A DNA stretch of 64,000 nt from Sphingomonas phyllosphaerae FA2 (GCF_000427645.1 NZ_KE386571.1:917576-981575), one strand, 5' to 3'; counted from the stretch's first letter, positions 36,771 through 46,625 are shown. Translations and numbers: made by a program. Notes: generated from the sequence alone by a model not told the origin.

Positions 36771-37541
36771 TTACACCCCGGCGAAGGCGTCGCCGAGCGC
36801 CGCAAGCGAGTCGTGCAGCGTCAGGTCGAGCTGGAGCGGCGTCACCGTGATCCACCCTTGCGTGATCGTCGCCAGATCGCTGCCGTCGTCGACCGCCGGC
36901 TTGACCCGGCCCATCGAAAGCCAGTGATAGTCGAACCCGCGCGGATCGGTGCGCCGGTCGAAGCGCACGCGTCCGTAATCGCGCAGACCCTGCGGCACGA
37001 CGCGCACGCCCTTGACCTCGCCGGCCTCCGGCTCCGGAAAGTTGATGTTGACCACCGAGCGCGGCGCCCAGTCATGGTCGAGCAACGGTCGCAGGACACG
37101 TGCGCCCCATTCCTCCGCCGCGGCGAACGACACGTCGTCGCCCGGCTCGCGTCGGCCGTAGCGCTGGCTGAGCGCGACCGAGCGTACGCCGGCCAGCGCC
37201 CCCTCCATCGCCGCCGAGACAGTGCCCGAATACATCACGTCCTCGGCAATGTTACCGCCGCGATTGACGCCGGACAGGACCAGGTCGGGCGGCGTGTCGC
37301 GCATCAGCTCGGCCAGCGCGTACATCACCGCGTCGGTGGGCGTGCCGCCGACCGCGTAGCGCTTCTCGCCGAACTGCTTGACCCGCAGCGGCCGGGTCAG
37401 CGTCAGCGAGCGCCCGGTGCCGGATTGCTCGGACGCCGGCGCGCAGACCCAGACGTCGTCGGAGAGCTGCGCGGCAATCTTCTCCAGCACCGCAAGGCCC
37501 GGCGCGTGATAGCCGTCGTCGTTGGAAAGCAGAATCCGCAT
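36771..37541 (-). CDS. surE: 5'/3'-nucleotidase SurE
   Basis: 256 residues. The N-terminal metal site is [19 protein letters not shown] (Asp-Asp pair near residue 8), then VCAPASEQSGTGRSLTL and the signature LVLSGVNRGGNIAEDVMYSGTVSAAMEG. It removes phosphate from nucleoside monophosphates and helps survival in stationary phase. The ATG at 37541 overlaps the serS TGA by one base (TGATG), so serS-surE are coupled, and the NlpD-like gene starts 6 bases after surE. Longer frames upstream run through serS and are not coding. Confidence 0.97.
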   Translation of the reverse strand: MRILLSNDDGYHAPGLAVLEKIAAQLSDDVWVCAPASEQSGTGRSLTLTRPLRVKQFGEKRYAVGGTPTDAVMYALAELMRDTPPDLVLSGVNRGGNIAEDVMYSGTVSAAMEGALAGVRSVALSQRYGRREPGDDVSFAAAEEWGARVLRPLLDHDWAPRSVVNINFPEPEAGEVKGVRVVPQGLRDYGRVRFDRRTDPRGFDYHWLSMGRVKPAVDDGSDLATITQGWITVTPLQLDLTLHDSLAALGDAFAGV

Positions 37542-38818
37542 CAGCGCGCGCCCAGCGATTCGAGGCCGCCGAGATACGGCCGCAGCACCTCGGGCACCGT
37601 CACCGTCCCGTCCTCGCGCTGGTAATTCTCCAGCACCGCAACCAGTGTCCGCCCGACCGCCAGCCCCGAGCCGTTGAGCGTATGGACGAAGCGCGTCGTC
37701 TTCTCGCCCTCCGGGCGATAGCGCGCGTTCATCCGCCGTGCCTGGAAGTCGGTGCAGGTCGAGCAGCTCGAAATCTCGCGATAGCGCTGCTGGCCGGGCA
37801 GCCATACCTCCAGATCATAGGTGCGCGCCGCGGTGAACCCCATGTCGCCGGTGCACAATTTCATGCGGCGATAGGCGAGCCCCAAGGCATCGAGCACGCC
37901 CTCGGCACAGGCGGTCATCCGCTCATGCTCGTCCTCGCTCGCTTCGGGGGCGACGATCGACACCATCTCCACCTTGTCGAACTGGTGCTGGCGGATGTAG
38001 CCGCGCGTGTCGCGCCCGGCCGCGCCCGCCTCGGAACGGAAGCACGGCGTCAGCGCCGCGAAACGCAGCGGCAGGACGTCGTGGCTCAGGATCTTCTCGC
38101 GGACGATATTGGTCAGCGATACCTCGGCGGTCGGGATCAGCCAGCGTCCGTCGGTGGTGCGGAACAGGTCCTCGGCGAACTTGGGCAATTGGCCGGTGCC
38201 GAACACCGCCTCGTCGCGCACCAGCAGCGGCGGGGCGACTTCCTCATAGCCGTGCTCGCGGGTCAGCCGGTCGAGCATGAACTGCCCGAGCGCGCGTTGC
38301 AGCCGCGCCGCATCGCCGCGCACCAAGGTGAAGCGTGCGCCCGCGATCGCCGCGCCGGTCTCGAAGTCGAGCCCCAGCGCCGGGCCGATCGCGTCATGCT
38401 CGCGCGGGGTGAAGGCGAACGCCGGCCGCTGCCCGCGTTCGTGGACGAGCTGGTTGTCGTCCTCGTCCGCGCCTTCCGGCACATCGGCGGCCGGGACGTT
38501 GGGCAAAGCGGCGAGCGCCTCGTCGAGCGCGTTGCCGGTCTCCGCCTCCTCGGCCTCCAGCTGCGGCAGCCGTTCCTTGAGCACCGCCACTTCCGCCATC
38601 AGCGCGGCGGCGGTGTCCTCGTCCTTCTTCGCCTTGGCCGCGCCGATCGCTTTCGACGCCTCGTTGCGGCGCGCCTGCGCGGTCTGCGCCTCGGTCGCGG
38701 CCTCGCGGCGACGGCGGTCGAGCGAGACGAGCGTTTCGGCGCTGGCGGGCAGACCACGCTTGGCCATGGCGGCATCGAAAGCGGCGGGATCGTCGCGGAT
38801 CAGGCGGATGTCGTGCAT
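37541..38818 (-). CDS. serS: Seryl-tRNA synthetase
   Basis: 425 residues. The N-terminal coiled coil spans roughly residues 30-100 ([38 protein letters not shown]). Class II motif 2 is [26 protein letters not shown] and motif 3 is [36 protein letters not shown] is the Ser-binding region. It charges tRNA-Ser. The ATG at 38818 ([22 protein letters not shown]) matches the family start; an ATG seven codons upstream is unlikely. It leads the serS-surE-NlpD operon and is divergent from the host-attachment gene. Confidence 0.97.
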   Translation of the reverse strand: MHDIRLIRDDPAAFDAAMAKRGLPASAETLVSLDRRRREAATEAQTAQARRNEASKAIGAAKAKKDEDTAAALMAEVAVLKERLPQLEAEEAETGNALDEALAALPNVPAADVPEGADEDDNQLVHERGQRPAFAFTPREHDAIGPALGLDFETGAAIAGARFTLVRGDAARLQRALGQFMLDRLTREHGYEEVAPPLLVRDEAVFGTGQLPKFAEDLFRTTDGRWLIPTAEVSLTNIVREKILSHDVLPLRFAALTPCFRSEAGAAGRDTRGYIRQHQFDKVEMVSIVAPEASEDEHERMTACAEGVLDALGLAYRRMKLCTGDMGFTAARTYDLEVWLPGQQRYREISSCSTCTDFQARRMNARYRPEGEKTTRFVHTLNGSGLAVGRTLVAVLENYQREDGTVTVPEVLRPYLGGLESLGAR

Positions 38819-38913
38819 GGCCGCGCTATGACCCCGCACTCGGCGCGAGGCAACCCGCGCCGCGCGCGCGGCGTTCTCCCCTCGTGACGCAACGAGCAGA
38901 AGGAGAAACGTCC

Positions 38914-39423
38914 ATGCAGGTCCCCCACAATTCGGTCGTTCTGGTCGCCGATGGTCGCAAGCTGCTGTTCCTGCGCAACGAAGGCGATGCCGACTATCCG
39001 AACCTGCAGGTCGAGCATGCCGAGGAGCGCGCCAATCCCGCCACCCGCGATCAGGCGACCGATGCCGCCGGCGGGGCGTCGTCGACGCAGAGCGGGGCAG
39101 GGGCGCCCAATGCCGCGCAGGGCGGTTCGGGCCATGCGCAGGGCGGTGGCGCGCAATTCGCCCCCTCGCGTGGCAGCTTCGAGCAGACCGACTTCCACCA
39201 GCTGGAGGAGGATCGCTTCGCCGCCGATGCCGCCGATCTGCTGAAACGGCGCGCGCTGTCGAACGACTTCGAGTCGCTGATCGTGATCGCGCCGCCGCGG
39301 ACGCTGGGCGAGCTACGGAAGCACTACCACAAGGAGGTAAGCGCGCGGCTGACCGGCGAGCTGGACAAGGATCTTACCGGCCATCCGATCCCGGATATCG
39401 AGAAGGCGCTGCTCTCCGCCTGA
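38914..39423 (+). CDS. Host attachment family protein
   Basis: 169 residues. The family start is [31 protein letters not shown], then a Gly/Ser/Gln-rich low-complexity stretch (about residues 52-92), then [78 protein letters not shown], the complete C-terminal signature. Known from Agrobacterium host-attachment mutants; related to release-factor/ribosome-associated eRF1-like folds, so the true function is unsettled. AAGGAGA before the ATG at 38914 is a good ribosome site. A hairpin at 39433-39459 probably ends the transcript. Confidence 0.9.
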   Translation: MQVPHNSVVLVADGRKLLFLRNEGDADYPNLQVEHAEERANPATRDQATDAAGGASSTQSGAGAPNAAQGGSGHAQGGGAQFAPSRGSFEQTDFHQLEEDRFAADAADLLKRRALSNDFESLIVIAPPRTLGELRKHYHKEVSARLTGELDKDLTGHPIPDIEKALLSA

Positions 39424-39432
39424 TCGTCATGC

Positions 39433-39459
39433 GTCGGCGGGCGCCTCCCGTCCGCCGAC
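39433..39459 (+). terminator. Stem-loop after the host-attachment gene
   Basis: GTCGGCGG (39433-39440) pairs with CCGCCGAC (39452-39459) around an 11-base loop, ten bases after the stop codon. There is no T-run, so termination is likely but not certain. Confidence 0.5.
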
Positions 39460-39512
39460 GTAAAGTGTTCAGCGTCGCGACACATCGTATCGATTACGAC
39501 CATCCTGTTCGC

Positions 39513-39541
39513 TTGTGGAGGATCGGTCAGGCGATTATAGG
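39513..39541 (+). promoter_or_regulatory. Putative dksA promoter
   Basis: TTGTGG at 39513-39518 and TATAGG at 39536-39541 are separated by 17 bases, a sigma-70-like pair. The start would lie near 39548, so the mRNA would begin at a hairpin whose right arm (TGGGCGGG, 39586-39593) runs into the AGAAGG ribosome site. Confidence 0.4.
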
Positions 39542-39593
39542 CCCGCCCAAAGGGGCGTGCAGTGATGCTGACGACATCCTTCACGTGGGCGGG
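39542..39593 (+). other. Long-range stem in the dksA leader touching the ribosome site
   Basis: CCCGCCCA (39542-39549) is the exact complement of TGGGCGGG (39586-39593), an 8-bp GC-rich stem enclosing 36 bases. Its right arm ends directly at the GGGAGAAGG ribosome site of dksA (ATG 39602). It could lower translation unless it is opened. Confidence 0.4.
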
Positions 39594-39601
39594 AGAAGGT
39601 C

Positions 39602-40069
39602 ATGGCGACAGTGATGAGTCAGGTCGAAGACGCGTTTGACGAGCCGGAGGCGCTCTCCAGCCCGATGCCGGACGGTTACCGCCCCAGCGCGGACGAACCG
39701 TTCATGAACCCACGCCAGCAGGCATATTTCCGCCATAAGCTGCTCGCCTGGAAGGATGCGATCCGCCGCGAGGCGCAGGGCACGCTGTCGCAACTACAGG
39801 TCGACTCGCTGCGCGAGGCCGATCTCAACGATCGCGCGTCCAGTGAGGCGGACTGGTCGCTGGAACTGCGCACCCGCGACCGCCAGCGCAAGCTGATCTC
39901 CAAGATCGACGCCGCGTTGCGCCGCATCGACGATGGCGAATATGGCTATTGCGAAGTCACTGGCGAGCCGATCAGCCTCGGGCGATTGGAGGCGCGGCCG
40001 ATCGCGACGATGACCGTCGAAGCGCAAGAGCGGCATGAGCGTGCGGAGAAGGTGTCGCGCGACGACTGA
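39602..40069 (+). CDS. dksA: RNA polymerase-binding transcription factor DksA
   Basis: 155 residues. The coiled-coil finger is FMNPRQQAYFRHKLLAWKDAIRREAQGTLSQLQ..DRASSEADWSLELRTRDRQRKLISKIDAALRRIDDGEYGYCEVTGEPISLGRLEARPIATMTVEAQERHE. DksA enters the secondary channel of RNA polymerase and, with ppGpp, represses rRNA promoters such as the one at the right end of this window. Only one of the four zinc-finger Cys is present (CEVTGEPI, then no CxxC), so this is the Cys-poor type common in alphaproteobacteria as far as I recall. A second in-frame ATG lies at 39614. The gene appears to have its own promoter. Confidence 0.93.
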   Translation: MATVMSQVEDAFDEPEALSSPMPDGYRPSADEPFMNPRQQAYFRHKLLAWKDAIRREAQGTLSQLQVDSLREADLNDRASSEADWSLELRTRDRQRKLISKIDAALRRIDDGEYGYCEVTGEPISLGRLEARPIATMTVEAQERHERAEKVSRDD

Positions 40070-40136
40070 CGCGGATCTTAACCTTTCATCAATCATTTTG
40101 ACGCAACCGTCCGGCAGGAACGAGCGGGCGGGTTAC

Positions 40137-40469
40137 ATGGGGCAGTCGAGATACAGCTTGGTTGACGACCATAAGGCGGCGGGCCAGCCTGACGAGCGCG
40201 GGCGTGGCGAAATCCATCTGTCGGCACGGATGCGTGTCCATGCCGAGGATGCGGGGTTCCTCGTGCGCATCCGCAATGTTTCGGCGGGCGGGCTGATGGC
40301 CGAACTGCCGCATCCGCTGCCGCCCGATTGCGCGGTGGAGATCAAGCTGAGCGGACTCGGCTGGATCGCCGGGCGCGTCGTCTGGCAGACCGAGGGCCGG
40401 ACGGGGATCGCGTTCGATCATCCGATCGATGTCGCGGTCGTTCAGGATGCCAGCGGCACCGCGCACTGA
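40137..40469 (+). CDS. PilZ-domain protein
   Basis: 110 residues, a single PilZ domain. The N-terminus MGQSRYSLVDDHKAAGQPDERGRGEIHLSARMRVH is followed by GFLVRIRNVSAGGLMAELPHPL, which contains the NxSxxG c-di-GMP motif, and WIAGRVVWQTEGRTGIAFDHPID. The RxxxR partner is less clear (RGRGEIHLSAR). It is probably a small c-di-GMP-responsive adaptor, the second of two in this window. It starts at ATG 40137, 67 bases after dksA, with GGGCGGG before it as a poor ribosome site. Confidence 0.85.
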   Translation: MGQSRYSLVDDHKAAGQPDERGRGEIHLSARMRVHAEDAGFLVRIRNVSAGGLMAELPHPLPPDCAVEIKLSGLGWIAGRVVWQTEGRTGIAFDHPIDVAVVQDASGTAH

Positions 40470-40610
40470 CGGTCGCTGCACCGCCTTATCGTTCGCCTCG
40501 AACCTCCCCCGGGGCTTACAGGTTGTTCGGCGGCGGCGATAAAGCGTTGCTTTTGCTCACGGCCAAAGTGCTGCCGTTGCGAGCGTAGTGAAACAATGAC
40601 TGGGCGAAGA

Positions 40611-40883
40611 TCAGCGCCCGCCGGCCTCCAGCAAGCGCCGCGGCGCGGTCAGCTCCCAGCTTCGCGCGATCCGATCCTCGACCAGTACCCAGTCGACGTC
40701 GGTATCCAGCGTAATCGACACCTCTCCCGAAGCGTCGCGGACCCGCACCACCTCCGGCGTGGTGCCGGACACGGTCGCGAACGGCGTGCCCGCGACGTAG
40801 AACTCCGCACCGCCGTCGGTCGCGCGTTCCTCTGCCTCGGGCAGCAGCAGCGCGATGGCGCGGACCTGTTCCAACACGGTCAT
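40611..40883 (-). CDS. MmcQ/YjbR family protein
   Basis: 90 residues. [40 protein letters not shown] is the start typical of the MmcQ/YjbR DNA-binding-like fold (CyaY-like); VEDRIARSWELTAPRRLLEAG is its usual ending. It is named after DNA-binding structure predictions; no function is established. The ATG overlaps the purN stop by 4 bases, so it is the third gene of purM-purN-YjbR. A second member is at 55590. Confidence 0.85.
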   Translation of the reverse strand: MTVLEQVRAIALLLPEAEERATDGGAEFYVAGTPFATVSGTTPEVVRVRDASGEVSITLDTDVDWVLVEDRIARSWELTAPRRLLEAGGR

Positions 40884-41446
40884 GAGCGAACGAACTCCTT
40901 CAGCACGGCCGGATACAGCCGATGTTCCTCGACCAGTACCCGCGCCGCCAGGCTCTCGGGCGTTTCGTCGGCATGGATCGGCACCTCGGCGCGGCCCAGC
41001 ACGTCCCCGCCGTCCAGCTCCTCGGTCACGACATGGACCGAGCAGCCGCCCGCCGCGTCGCCCGCGGCGATCGCGCGCGCATGCGTGTCGAGCCCCTTGT
41101 ACTTCGGCAGCAACGACGGGTGAATATTGATGATCCGCCCGCGCCAGCGCGCGACGAACGCGTCGGACAGCAGCCGCATATAGCCGGCCAGTGCGATCCA
41201 CTCCGCGCCGGCATGGCGAAGCGCGGTGTCGAGCGCTTCCTCGTACGCGGCCTTGCCGATCCCCTTCGGAGACAGCGCGAAGGTGTCGAGCCCCTGCTCA
41301 CGCGCCCAGGCCAGCCCGGCCGCGTCCGGCCGATCGGAGGCGACCAGCACGATGCGATACGCGTCGCCCTGTTCGCCGGCCAGCGCCTGCATGTTCGATC
41401 CGCGGCCCGAGATCAGCACCGCGACCCTGGCGGGAGTGGCGCTCAT
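40880..41446 (-). CDS. purN: Phosphoribosylglycinamide formyltransferase
   Basis: 188 residues. PurN signatures are [17 protein letters not shown] near the start, the catalytic Asn-His region [22 protein letters not shown] and the Asp-bearing [24 protein letters not shown]. It transfers a formyl group from 10-formyl-THF to GAR in purine synthesis. The ATG at 41446 overlaps the purM stop (ATGA). An ATG 13 codons upstream lies inside purM and is not used. Confidence 0.96.
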   Translation of the reverse strand: MSATPARVAVLISGRGSNMQALAGEQGDAYRIVLVASDRPDAAGLAWAREQGLDTFALSPKGIGKAAYEEALDTALRHAGAEWIALAGYMRLLSDAFVARWRGRIINIHPSLLPKYKGLDTHARAIAAGDAAGGCSVHVVTEELDGGDVLGRAEVPIHADETPESLAARVLVEEHRLYPAVLKEFVRS

Positions 41447-42534
41447 TGGTGGTGCGTCGCCGTCCAGTCGGCGCGCGCGCTCCACGTCTCGGTGCTACCC
41501 GTCACGGTGCAGCCGCGCGAACCGGCCTCGATCCGCCCGATTGTATGGACCGTCTCGCCCGCGGCGCGCAGTGCCGCGGCCACGTCGTCGGCCTGATCGG
41601 CGGCGACGACCACCGCCATGCCGATCCCGCAGTTGAAGGTGCGCGCCATTTCTTCGGGTTCGATCGCACCCTGCGCCTGCAGGAACGCCATCAGCCGCGG
41701 CTGCTCCCAGGCATCGGCATCGACCTGAGCATGCGCGTCGCGCGGCAGCACGCGCGGGATGTTCTCGAGCAACCCGCCGCCGGTGATATGCGCCAGCCCC
41801 TTGATCTTGTGGGCGCGCAGCAGCGGCAACAGGCTGGCGACATAGATGCGCGTCGGCGCCATCAGAATGTCGATCAGCAACCGGTCCGAATCGAACAGGG
41901 CGGGGCGGTCGAGCTTCCACCCCTTGTCCGCGGCCAGCCGCCGGACGAGCGAAAAGCCGTTCGAATGCACGCCCGACGAAGCGAGGCCGAGGATCACGTC
42001 ACCCGCGCCGATCGCCGCGCCGGTCAGCACGTCGCCACGCTCGACCGCGCCGACGCAGAAGCCGGCGAGGTCGTAATCGCCCGCGGCATACATCCCCGGC
42101 ATCTCGGCGGTTTCGCCACCGATCAACGCGCACCCGGCGATCCGGCACCCTTCCGCGATCGAGGCGACGACGCTCTCCGCAACCGCGTTGTCCAACTGCC
42201 CGGTCGCGTAATAATCGAGGAAGAACAACGGCTCCGCACCCTGCACGACCAGATCGTTGGCGCACATCGCGACCAGATCGATCCCGACGCCGGCGTGGCG
42301 GTCGAATTCGATCGCCAGCTTCAGCTTTGTGCCCACGCCGTCGTTGGCCGCCACCAGCAGCGGATCGGTGAAACCGGCCGCCTTCAGATCGAAGAAGCCG
42401 CCGAACCCGCCGAGGTCGGCGTCGGCGCCCGGGCGGCGGGTGGCGCGGGCCAGCGGCGCGATCGCGCGAACCAGCGCGTTGCCGGCCGCGATCGACACGC
42501 CGGCGCTCTCGTAAGTGTAGGCTTCGTTGCTCAT
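41443..42534 (-). CDS. purM: Phosphoribosylformylglycinamidine cyclo-ligase
   Basis: 363 residues. Core motifs: [16 protein letters not shown], the glycine-rich [25 protein letters not shown] (ATP/FGAM site), [39 protein letters not shown], and [17 protein letters not shown]. It closes the imidazole ring (AIR) in purine synthesis. It is first in purM-purN-YjbR with 4-base overlaps, and divergent from the DUF2066-like gene with 61 bases between starts. Confidence 0.97.
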   Translation of the reverse strand: MSNEAYTYESAGVSIAAGNALVRAIAPLARATRRPGADADLGGFGGFFDLKAAGFTDPLLVAANDGVGTKLKLAIEFDRHAGVGIDLVAMCANDLVVQGAEPLFFLDYYATGQLDNAVAESVVASIAEGCRIAGCALIGGETAEMPGMYAAGDYDLAGFCVGAVERGDVLTGAAIGAGDVILGLASSGVHSNGFSLVRRLAADKGWKLDRPALFDSDRLLIDILMAPTRIYVASLLPLLRAHKIKGLAHITGGGLLENIPRVLPRDAHAQVDADAWEQPRLMAFLQAQGAIEPEEMARTFNCGIGMAVVVAADQADDVAAALRAAGETVHTIGRIEAGSRGCTVTGSTETWSARADWTATHHQ

Positions 42535-42595
42535 GTCCGCCGACTAGCCACATCGCGCTTGGATTTCCACGTCTGCTTCGCCAAAAGACGTCCCG

Positions 42596-43825
42596 ATGCG
42601 TCATCGCCTTCCGATCGCCCTTGTCTTGACCGCGCTTGCCGCCGCACTTGGCGCAGGCGGCGTGCTGGCGCAGATCGAGGGCGGCGATCGCGGCGTCGCG
42701 GCGGTCGACAGTTCGAACGACTTCGAAGTGGCGGGCGTCCGCGTCGACGTATCCGGCCCGAACGCCGATGCCGCGCGGCTGGCAGGCTGGCGCGAGGCGC
42801 AGCGCAAGGCGTATACTTTGCTGTCGCAGCGCATGGGCGCAGGGGCGGGGACGCTGCCCGACGGAACGCTCGATTCGATCGTGTCGAGCATCGTCGTCGA
42901 GAACGAACAGATCGGCCCGAACCGCTATGTCGCGCGGCTGGGCGTGTTGTTCGATCGCGCGCGCACCGCCGGGCTGCTCGGCGTTTCCGCGGCGGTATCG
43001 CGATCGTCGCCGTTCGTGGTCGTGCCAGTGCAATGGTCGACCGGCGTCGGCACCGTCTTCGAACAGCGCACGCTCTGGCAGGAGGCGTGGGCGCGCTTCC
43101 GCACCGGCAGCAGCGCCATCGACTATGTGCGCCCGACCGGCACCGGCCCCGATTCGCTGTTGCTGAACGTCGGCCAGACGCAGCGGCCCGATCGCGGCTG
43201 GTGGCGTGCGTTGATCGATCAATATGGCGCCAGCGACGTGCTGATGCCGACGGTCCAATTGTACCGGCAATGGCCCGGCGGCCCGGTGATCGGGGTGTTC
43301 GAGGCCCGTTACGGCCCCGATCACCGGATCTTGCAGCGTTTCTCGCTCCGCGTCGGCACCAGTGCCGGCATTCCTGCGCTGCTGGACGAGGGGGTAAAGC
43401 GGCTCGACGGCGTCTACCAGCGCGCGCTTCGCGAAGGGTATCTGGGTCTCGATCCGGGGCTCAACCCGATCATGCCGGTGGTCGAGAAGCCGGTCGAGGA
43501 AGCATCCGACCTTATTACCGACGATCCGGCGCTGGCCCCGACGACCCTGGCCCTGACGATTCAATATGATACGCCGGATGCCGGTGCCGTGAACATGGCA
43601 GAAACGGCGGTGCGCGGTGTGCCCGGCGTTGCAAACGCCGCGACGACCAGCCTCGCGCTCGGCGGTGTTTCGTCGATGAACGTCAGCTATGCCGGCGCGC
43701 CCGAGGCGCTGCGCGCCGCGCTGGAGGCGCGAGGCTGGCAAGTCATCGGCAACGGGACCACCTTGCGCATCCGCCGCGCCGCGCCGACGCCGAGCGCCAG
43801 TCCACGCACGGGGACGGCGACATGA
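42596..43825 (+). CDS. Secreted DUF2066-like protein
   Basis: 409 residues with a signal peptide (MRHRLPIALVLTALAAALGAGGVLA). The body begins FEVAGVRVDVSGPNADAARLAGWREAQRKAYTLLSQRM, which fits the DUF2066 pattern, and ends in a ferredoxin-like repeat (LTIQYDTPDAGAVNMAETAVRGVPGVANAATTSLALGGVSSMNVSYAG) resembling heavy-metal-associated or BON-like strands but lacking Cys. Function is unknown; periplasmic location is inferred. It leads a four-gene operon, overlapping hda by 4 bases at 43822. Confidence 0.75.
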   Translation: MRHRLPIALVLTALAAALGAGGVLAQIEGGDRGVAAVDSSNDFEVAGVRVDVSGPNADAARLAGWREAQRKAYTLLSQRMGAGAGTLPDGTLDSIVSSIVVENEQIGPNRYVARLGVLFDRARTAGLLGVSAAVSRSSPFVVVPVQWSTGVGTVFEQRTLWQEAWARFRTGSSAIDYVRPTGTGPDSLLLNVGQTQRPDRGWWRALIDQYGASDVLMPTVQLYRQWPGGPVIGVFEARYGPDHRILQRFSLRVGTSAGIPALLDEGVKRLDGVYQRALREGYLGLDPGLNPIMPVVEKPVEEASDLITDDPALAPTTLALTIQYDTPDAGAVNMAETAVRGVPGVANAATTSLALGGVSSMNVSYAGAPEALRAALEARGWQVIGNGTTLRIRRAAPTPSASPRTGTAT

Positions 43826-44442
43826 ACCAGATCGCACTGCCGCTGGGTTGGCCGGCGGAGGAGCAGGGCGAGTTTCTGGTGGTCGAATCGAACGCGCGCG
43901 CGGTGCGGATGCTCGAACATTGGGCGACATGGCCGGTGCGCACCGCGGTGCTCGCCGGGCCGCCGAAGTCGGGCCGATCGCTGCTGGGACGGATTTTCGC
44001 CGCGCGGTCAGGTGGATCGGTGATCGACGATGCGCAGACGGTGGCGGAAGAGGAGCTGTTCCACGCCTGGAACCGCGCTCAGGAGGAGCGGCGACCGCTG
44101 CTGCTGATCGCCGCTGCGCTGCCCTCGCACTGGCCGGTCGCGCTGCCCGATCTGCGCTCGCGGCTCGCCGCCAGCCCCGCCGCCGCGATCGGCACGCCGG
44201 AGGATACGTTGATCGCGGCGCTGTTCGAGCGCGGCTTCGCGCGGCGCCATCTGGATGCGCGCCCCGATCTGATCACCTGGTTGACCGCGCGGACCGAGCG
44301 TAGTCACACCGCCGTCATCGACACGATCGATAGGCTGGATCGTGCCGCGCTGGCAGGGCGCCGCCGTCTGACGATCCCGTTGGCACGCGAAACCCTGGAT
44401 CTGGACAAGTCGGCAAGGAACCGGAGCGACTGCCCATCATGA
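43822..44442 (+). CDS. hda: DnaA-homologous regulator of initiation (Hda/HdaA-like)
   Basis: 206 residues, DnaA domain III-like AAA module without the DnaA DNA-binding domain. The N-terminal QIALPLGW (residues 3-10) matches the sliding-clamp-binding peptide QLxLPL of Hda. LAGPPKSGRSLLGRIFAARSGG is a Walker-A-like loop, SVIDDAQTVAEEELFHAWNRAQEERRPLLL is the Walker B/sensor region, and AVIDTIDRLDRAALAGRRRLTIPLA matches the end of domain III. Hda with the clamp stimulates DnaA-ATP hydrolysis after replication starts. It sits between the DUF2066-like gene and ppk with ATGA overlaps on both sides. Confidence 0.88.
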   Translation: MNQIALPLGWPAEEQGEFLVVESNARAVRMLEHWATWPVRTAVLAGPPKSGRSLLGRIFAARSGGSVIDDAQTVAEEELFHAWNRAQEERRPLLLIAAALPSHWPVALPDLRSRLAASPAAAIGTPEDTLIAALFERGFARRHLDARPDLITWLTARTERSHTAVIDTIDRLDRAALAGRRRLTIPLARETLDLDKSARNRSDCPS

Positions 44443-46625
44443 CACGGCCCGTGAGTATCGCGCGTAAGGACGCCGAAGCGGCGCTTCACCTGGACGATCC
44501 ATTCGTCGAGCGGGACGGCGACCGCTATTTCAATCGCGAGCAATCGTGGCTCGCCTTCAATCGCCGCGTGCTAGAGGAGGCGTGCAATCCTGCGCATCCG
44601 CTGCTCGAACGGCTCCGCTTTCTGGCGATTTCCGGCGGCAATCTCGACGAGTTCTTCATGGTCCGCGTCGCCGGGCTGAAAGGGCAGCAGCTTCAAGACG
44701 TCGAGGCACGTTCGGCGGATGGCCTGACGCCCGGTCAGCAATTGGCGGCGATCGTCGAGCAGGCCGATGCCCTGATGGCGAGCCAGCAGGCAGTATGGCG
44801 CGACATCCGGCGGGAGATGGATGCGGCGGGCATCACCGTGCTGGGCAGCCGGTCGCTCGACGGGCTGGATGCCGAGCAGCGTGCGTGGCTCGACACCTAT
44901 TTTCAGGAGCAATTGTTCCCAGTCATCACCCCGCAGGCGCTCGACCCCGCGCACCCGTTCCCGTTCATGCCCAACAAGGGGATGGCGGTGATGTTCGATC
45001 TGGTGCGGCGATCGGATTCGGAGCCGATCCGCGAACTGGTGATGCTGCCCGCCGCCATGCCGCGGTTCGTGCGGTTGCCGGGCAATGAGCGTGCTTCGTA
45101 CGTTGCGGTAGAATCGATCCTCAAGCGCTTCTCTCCATTGCTTTTTCCCGGCTACGACGTGCTGGGCGCGGCGGAGTTTCGCGTCCTGCGCGACAGCGAT
45201 ATCGAGATCGAGGAAGAGGCGGAGGACCTAGTCCGCTACTTTGCCAACGCCATCAAACGTCGGCGGCGCGGGCGGGTGATCCGGCTGGAGCTTGAAACCG
45301 GAATGCCCGACGGGCTGGCGCAGGTGTTGCGCGAGGAACTGGGCGGCAGCGACACGATCGTGACCGAGACGGGGACGTTCCTGGGCATCGGGGACCTGTC
45401 GCTGCTGGCCGACGAGGATCGCCCGGACCTGAAGTTCGTGCCGTTCACGCCGCGTTTTCCCGAGCGAATTCGTGAGTTTGGCGGCGATTGCTTCGCGGCG
45501 ATCCGAAGCAAGGACATCGTCGTCCACCACCCGTACGAGACGTTCGACGTGGTGCTGGCCTTTCTCAAGCAAGCGGCGAACGATCCCGACGTGGTCGCGA
45601 TCAAGCAGACGTTGTATCGCGCCGGCAAGCAATCGGCGGTGATCAGCGCGTTGATTGCCGCGGCGGAGGCGGGCAAATCGGTGACCGCGGTCGTCGAGTT
45701 GAAGGCGCGGTTCGACGAGGAGCAGAACCTGCAATGGGCCAGCGCGCTGGAGCGGGCCGGGGTGCAGGTCGTCTATGGCTTCATCGACTGGAAGACCCAT
45801 GCCAAGGTGGCGATGGTCGTGCGGCGCGAGAACGGCAAGTTCCGCACCTACTGCCATTTCGGGACCGGCAATTACCATCCGATCACTGCCAAGATTTATA
45901 CCGATCTCAGCTTCTTCACCGCCGATCCTCGCATCGGGCGCGATGCGGCGCGGATGTTCAATTACATCACCGGCTATGTCGAGCCGGCGGACATGGAGCT
46001 GGTGGTGCTCAGCCCGCGCTCGTTGCGCGAGCGGCTGCTGACGCGAATCGACGCCGAGATCGCGCATGTTCGCGCCGGGCGTGCGGGATCGATCTGGGCC
46101 AAGATGAATTCGCTGGTCGATCCGATCATCATCGAGAAGCTCTACGAGGCGAGCTGCGCCGGGGTGGAGATCGACCTGATCGTGCGCGGCATCTGCTGCC
46201 TGAGGCCGAAGGTGCCGGGCATGTCGGAGAACATCCGCGTCAAATCGGTGGTGGGGCGCTTCCTCGAACACAGCCGGATCGCCGCGTTCGGCAACGGCGC
46301 GCCGCTGCCCAACGACGGCGCGGTGGTCTACATTTCCTCGGCCGACTGGATGCCGCGCAACTTCGATCGTCGCGTCGAATATCTGCTCCCGCTCGAAAAC
46401 GAGACGGTGCACGATCAGGTGCTGGATCAGGTGATGGTCGCCAATCTGATCGACAATGAGCAAAGCTGGGAGCTGGAGGCCGATGGCAGCTACGTCCGCG
46501 ATACGCCGGGTGAGAAGCCGTTCAATCTGCACCGCTATTTCATGGTCAATCCGTCATTGTCGGGACGCGGCGCCGCGCTCGACGGGGACGAGGTCCCGGT
46601 GCTGTCGCTGAGGCGGAAGCGATGA
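44439..46625 (+). CDS. ppk: Polyphosphate kinase 1
   Basis: 728 residues, PPK1 length. Signatures: YFNREQSWLAFNRRVLEEACNP at the start of the N domain, ATP-site ELKARFDEEQNLQWASALERAGVQVVYGFIDWKTHAKVAMVVRRE, and the phospho-His region YCHFGTGNYHPITAKIYTDLSFFTADP. IDLIVRGICCLRPKVPGMSENIRVKSVVGRFLEHSRI is the last conserved block. It polymerises phosphate from ATP. The ATG overlaps the hda stop and its own TGA overlaps the ppx start. Confidence 0.97.
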   Translation: MTRPVSIARKDAEAALHLDDPFVERDGDRYFNREQSWLAFNRRVLEEACNPAHPLLERLRFLAISGGNLDEFFMVRVAGLKGQQLQDVEARSADGLTPGQQLAAIVEQADALMASQQAVWRDIRREMDAAGITVLGSRSLDGLDAEQRAWLDTYFQEQLFPVITPQALDPAHPFPFMPNKGMAVMFDLVRRSDSEPIRELVMLPAAMPRFVRLPGNERASYVAVESILKRFSPLLFPGYDVLGAAEFRVLRDSDIEIEEEAEDLVRYFANAIKRRRRGRVIRLELETGMPDGLAQVLREELGGSDTIVTETGTFLGIGDLSLLADEDRPDLKFVPFTPRFPERIREFGGDCFAAIRSKDIVVHHPYETFDVVLAFLKQAANDPDVVAIKQTLYRAGKQSAVISALIAAAEAGKSVTAVVELKARFDEEQNLQWASALERAGVQVVYGFIDWKTHAKVAMVVRRENGKFRTYCHFGTGNYHPITAKIYTDLSFFTADPRIGRDAARMFNYITGYVEPADMELVVLSPRSLRERLLTRIDAEIAHVRAGRAGSIWAKMNSLVDPIIIEKLYEASCAGVEIDLIVRGICCLRPKVPGMSENIRVKSVVGRFLEHSRIAAFGNGAPLPNDGAVVYISSADWMPRNFDRRVEYLLPLENETVHDQVLDQVMVANLIDNEQSWELEADGSYVRDTPGEKPFNLHRYFMVNPSLSGRGAALDGDEVPVLSLRRKR

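Noticed and set aside
38914..39423. Evidence of plant pathogenicity from the host attachment name
   Set aside because: The family is widespread in free-living alphaproteobacteria; the name is historical.
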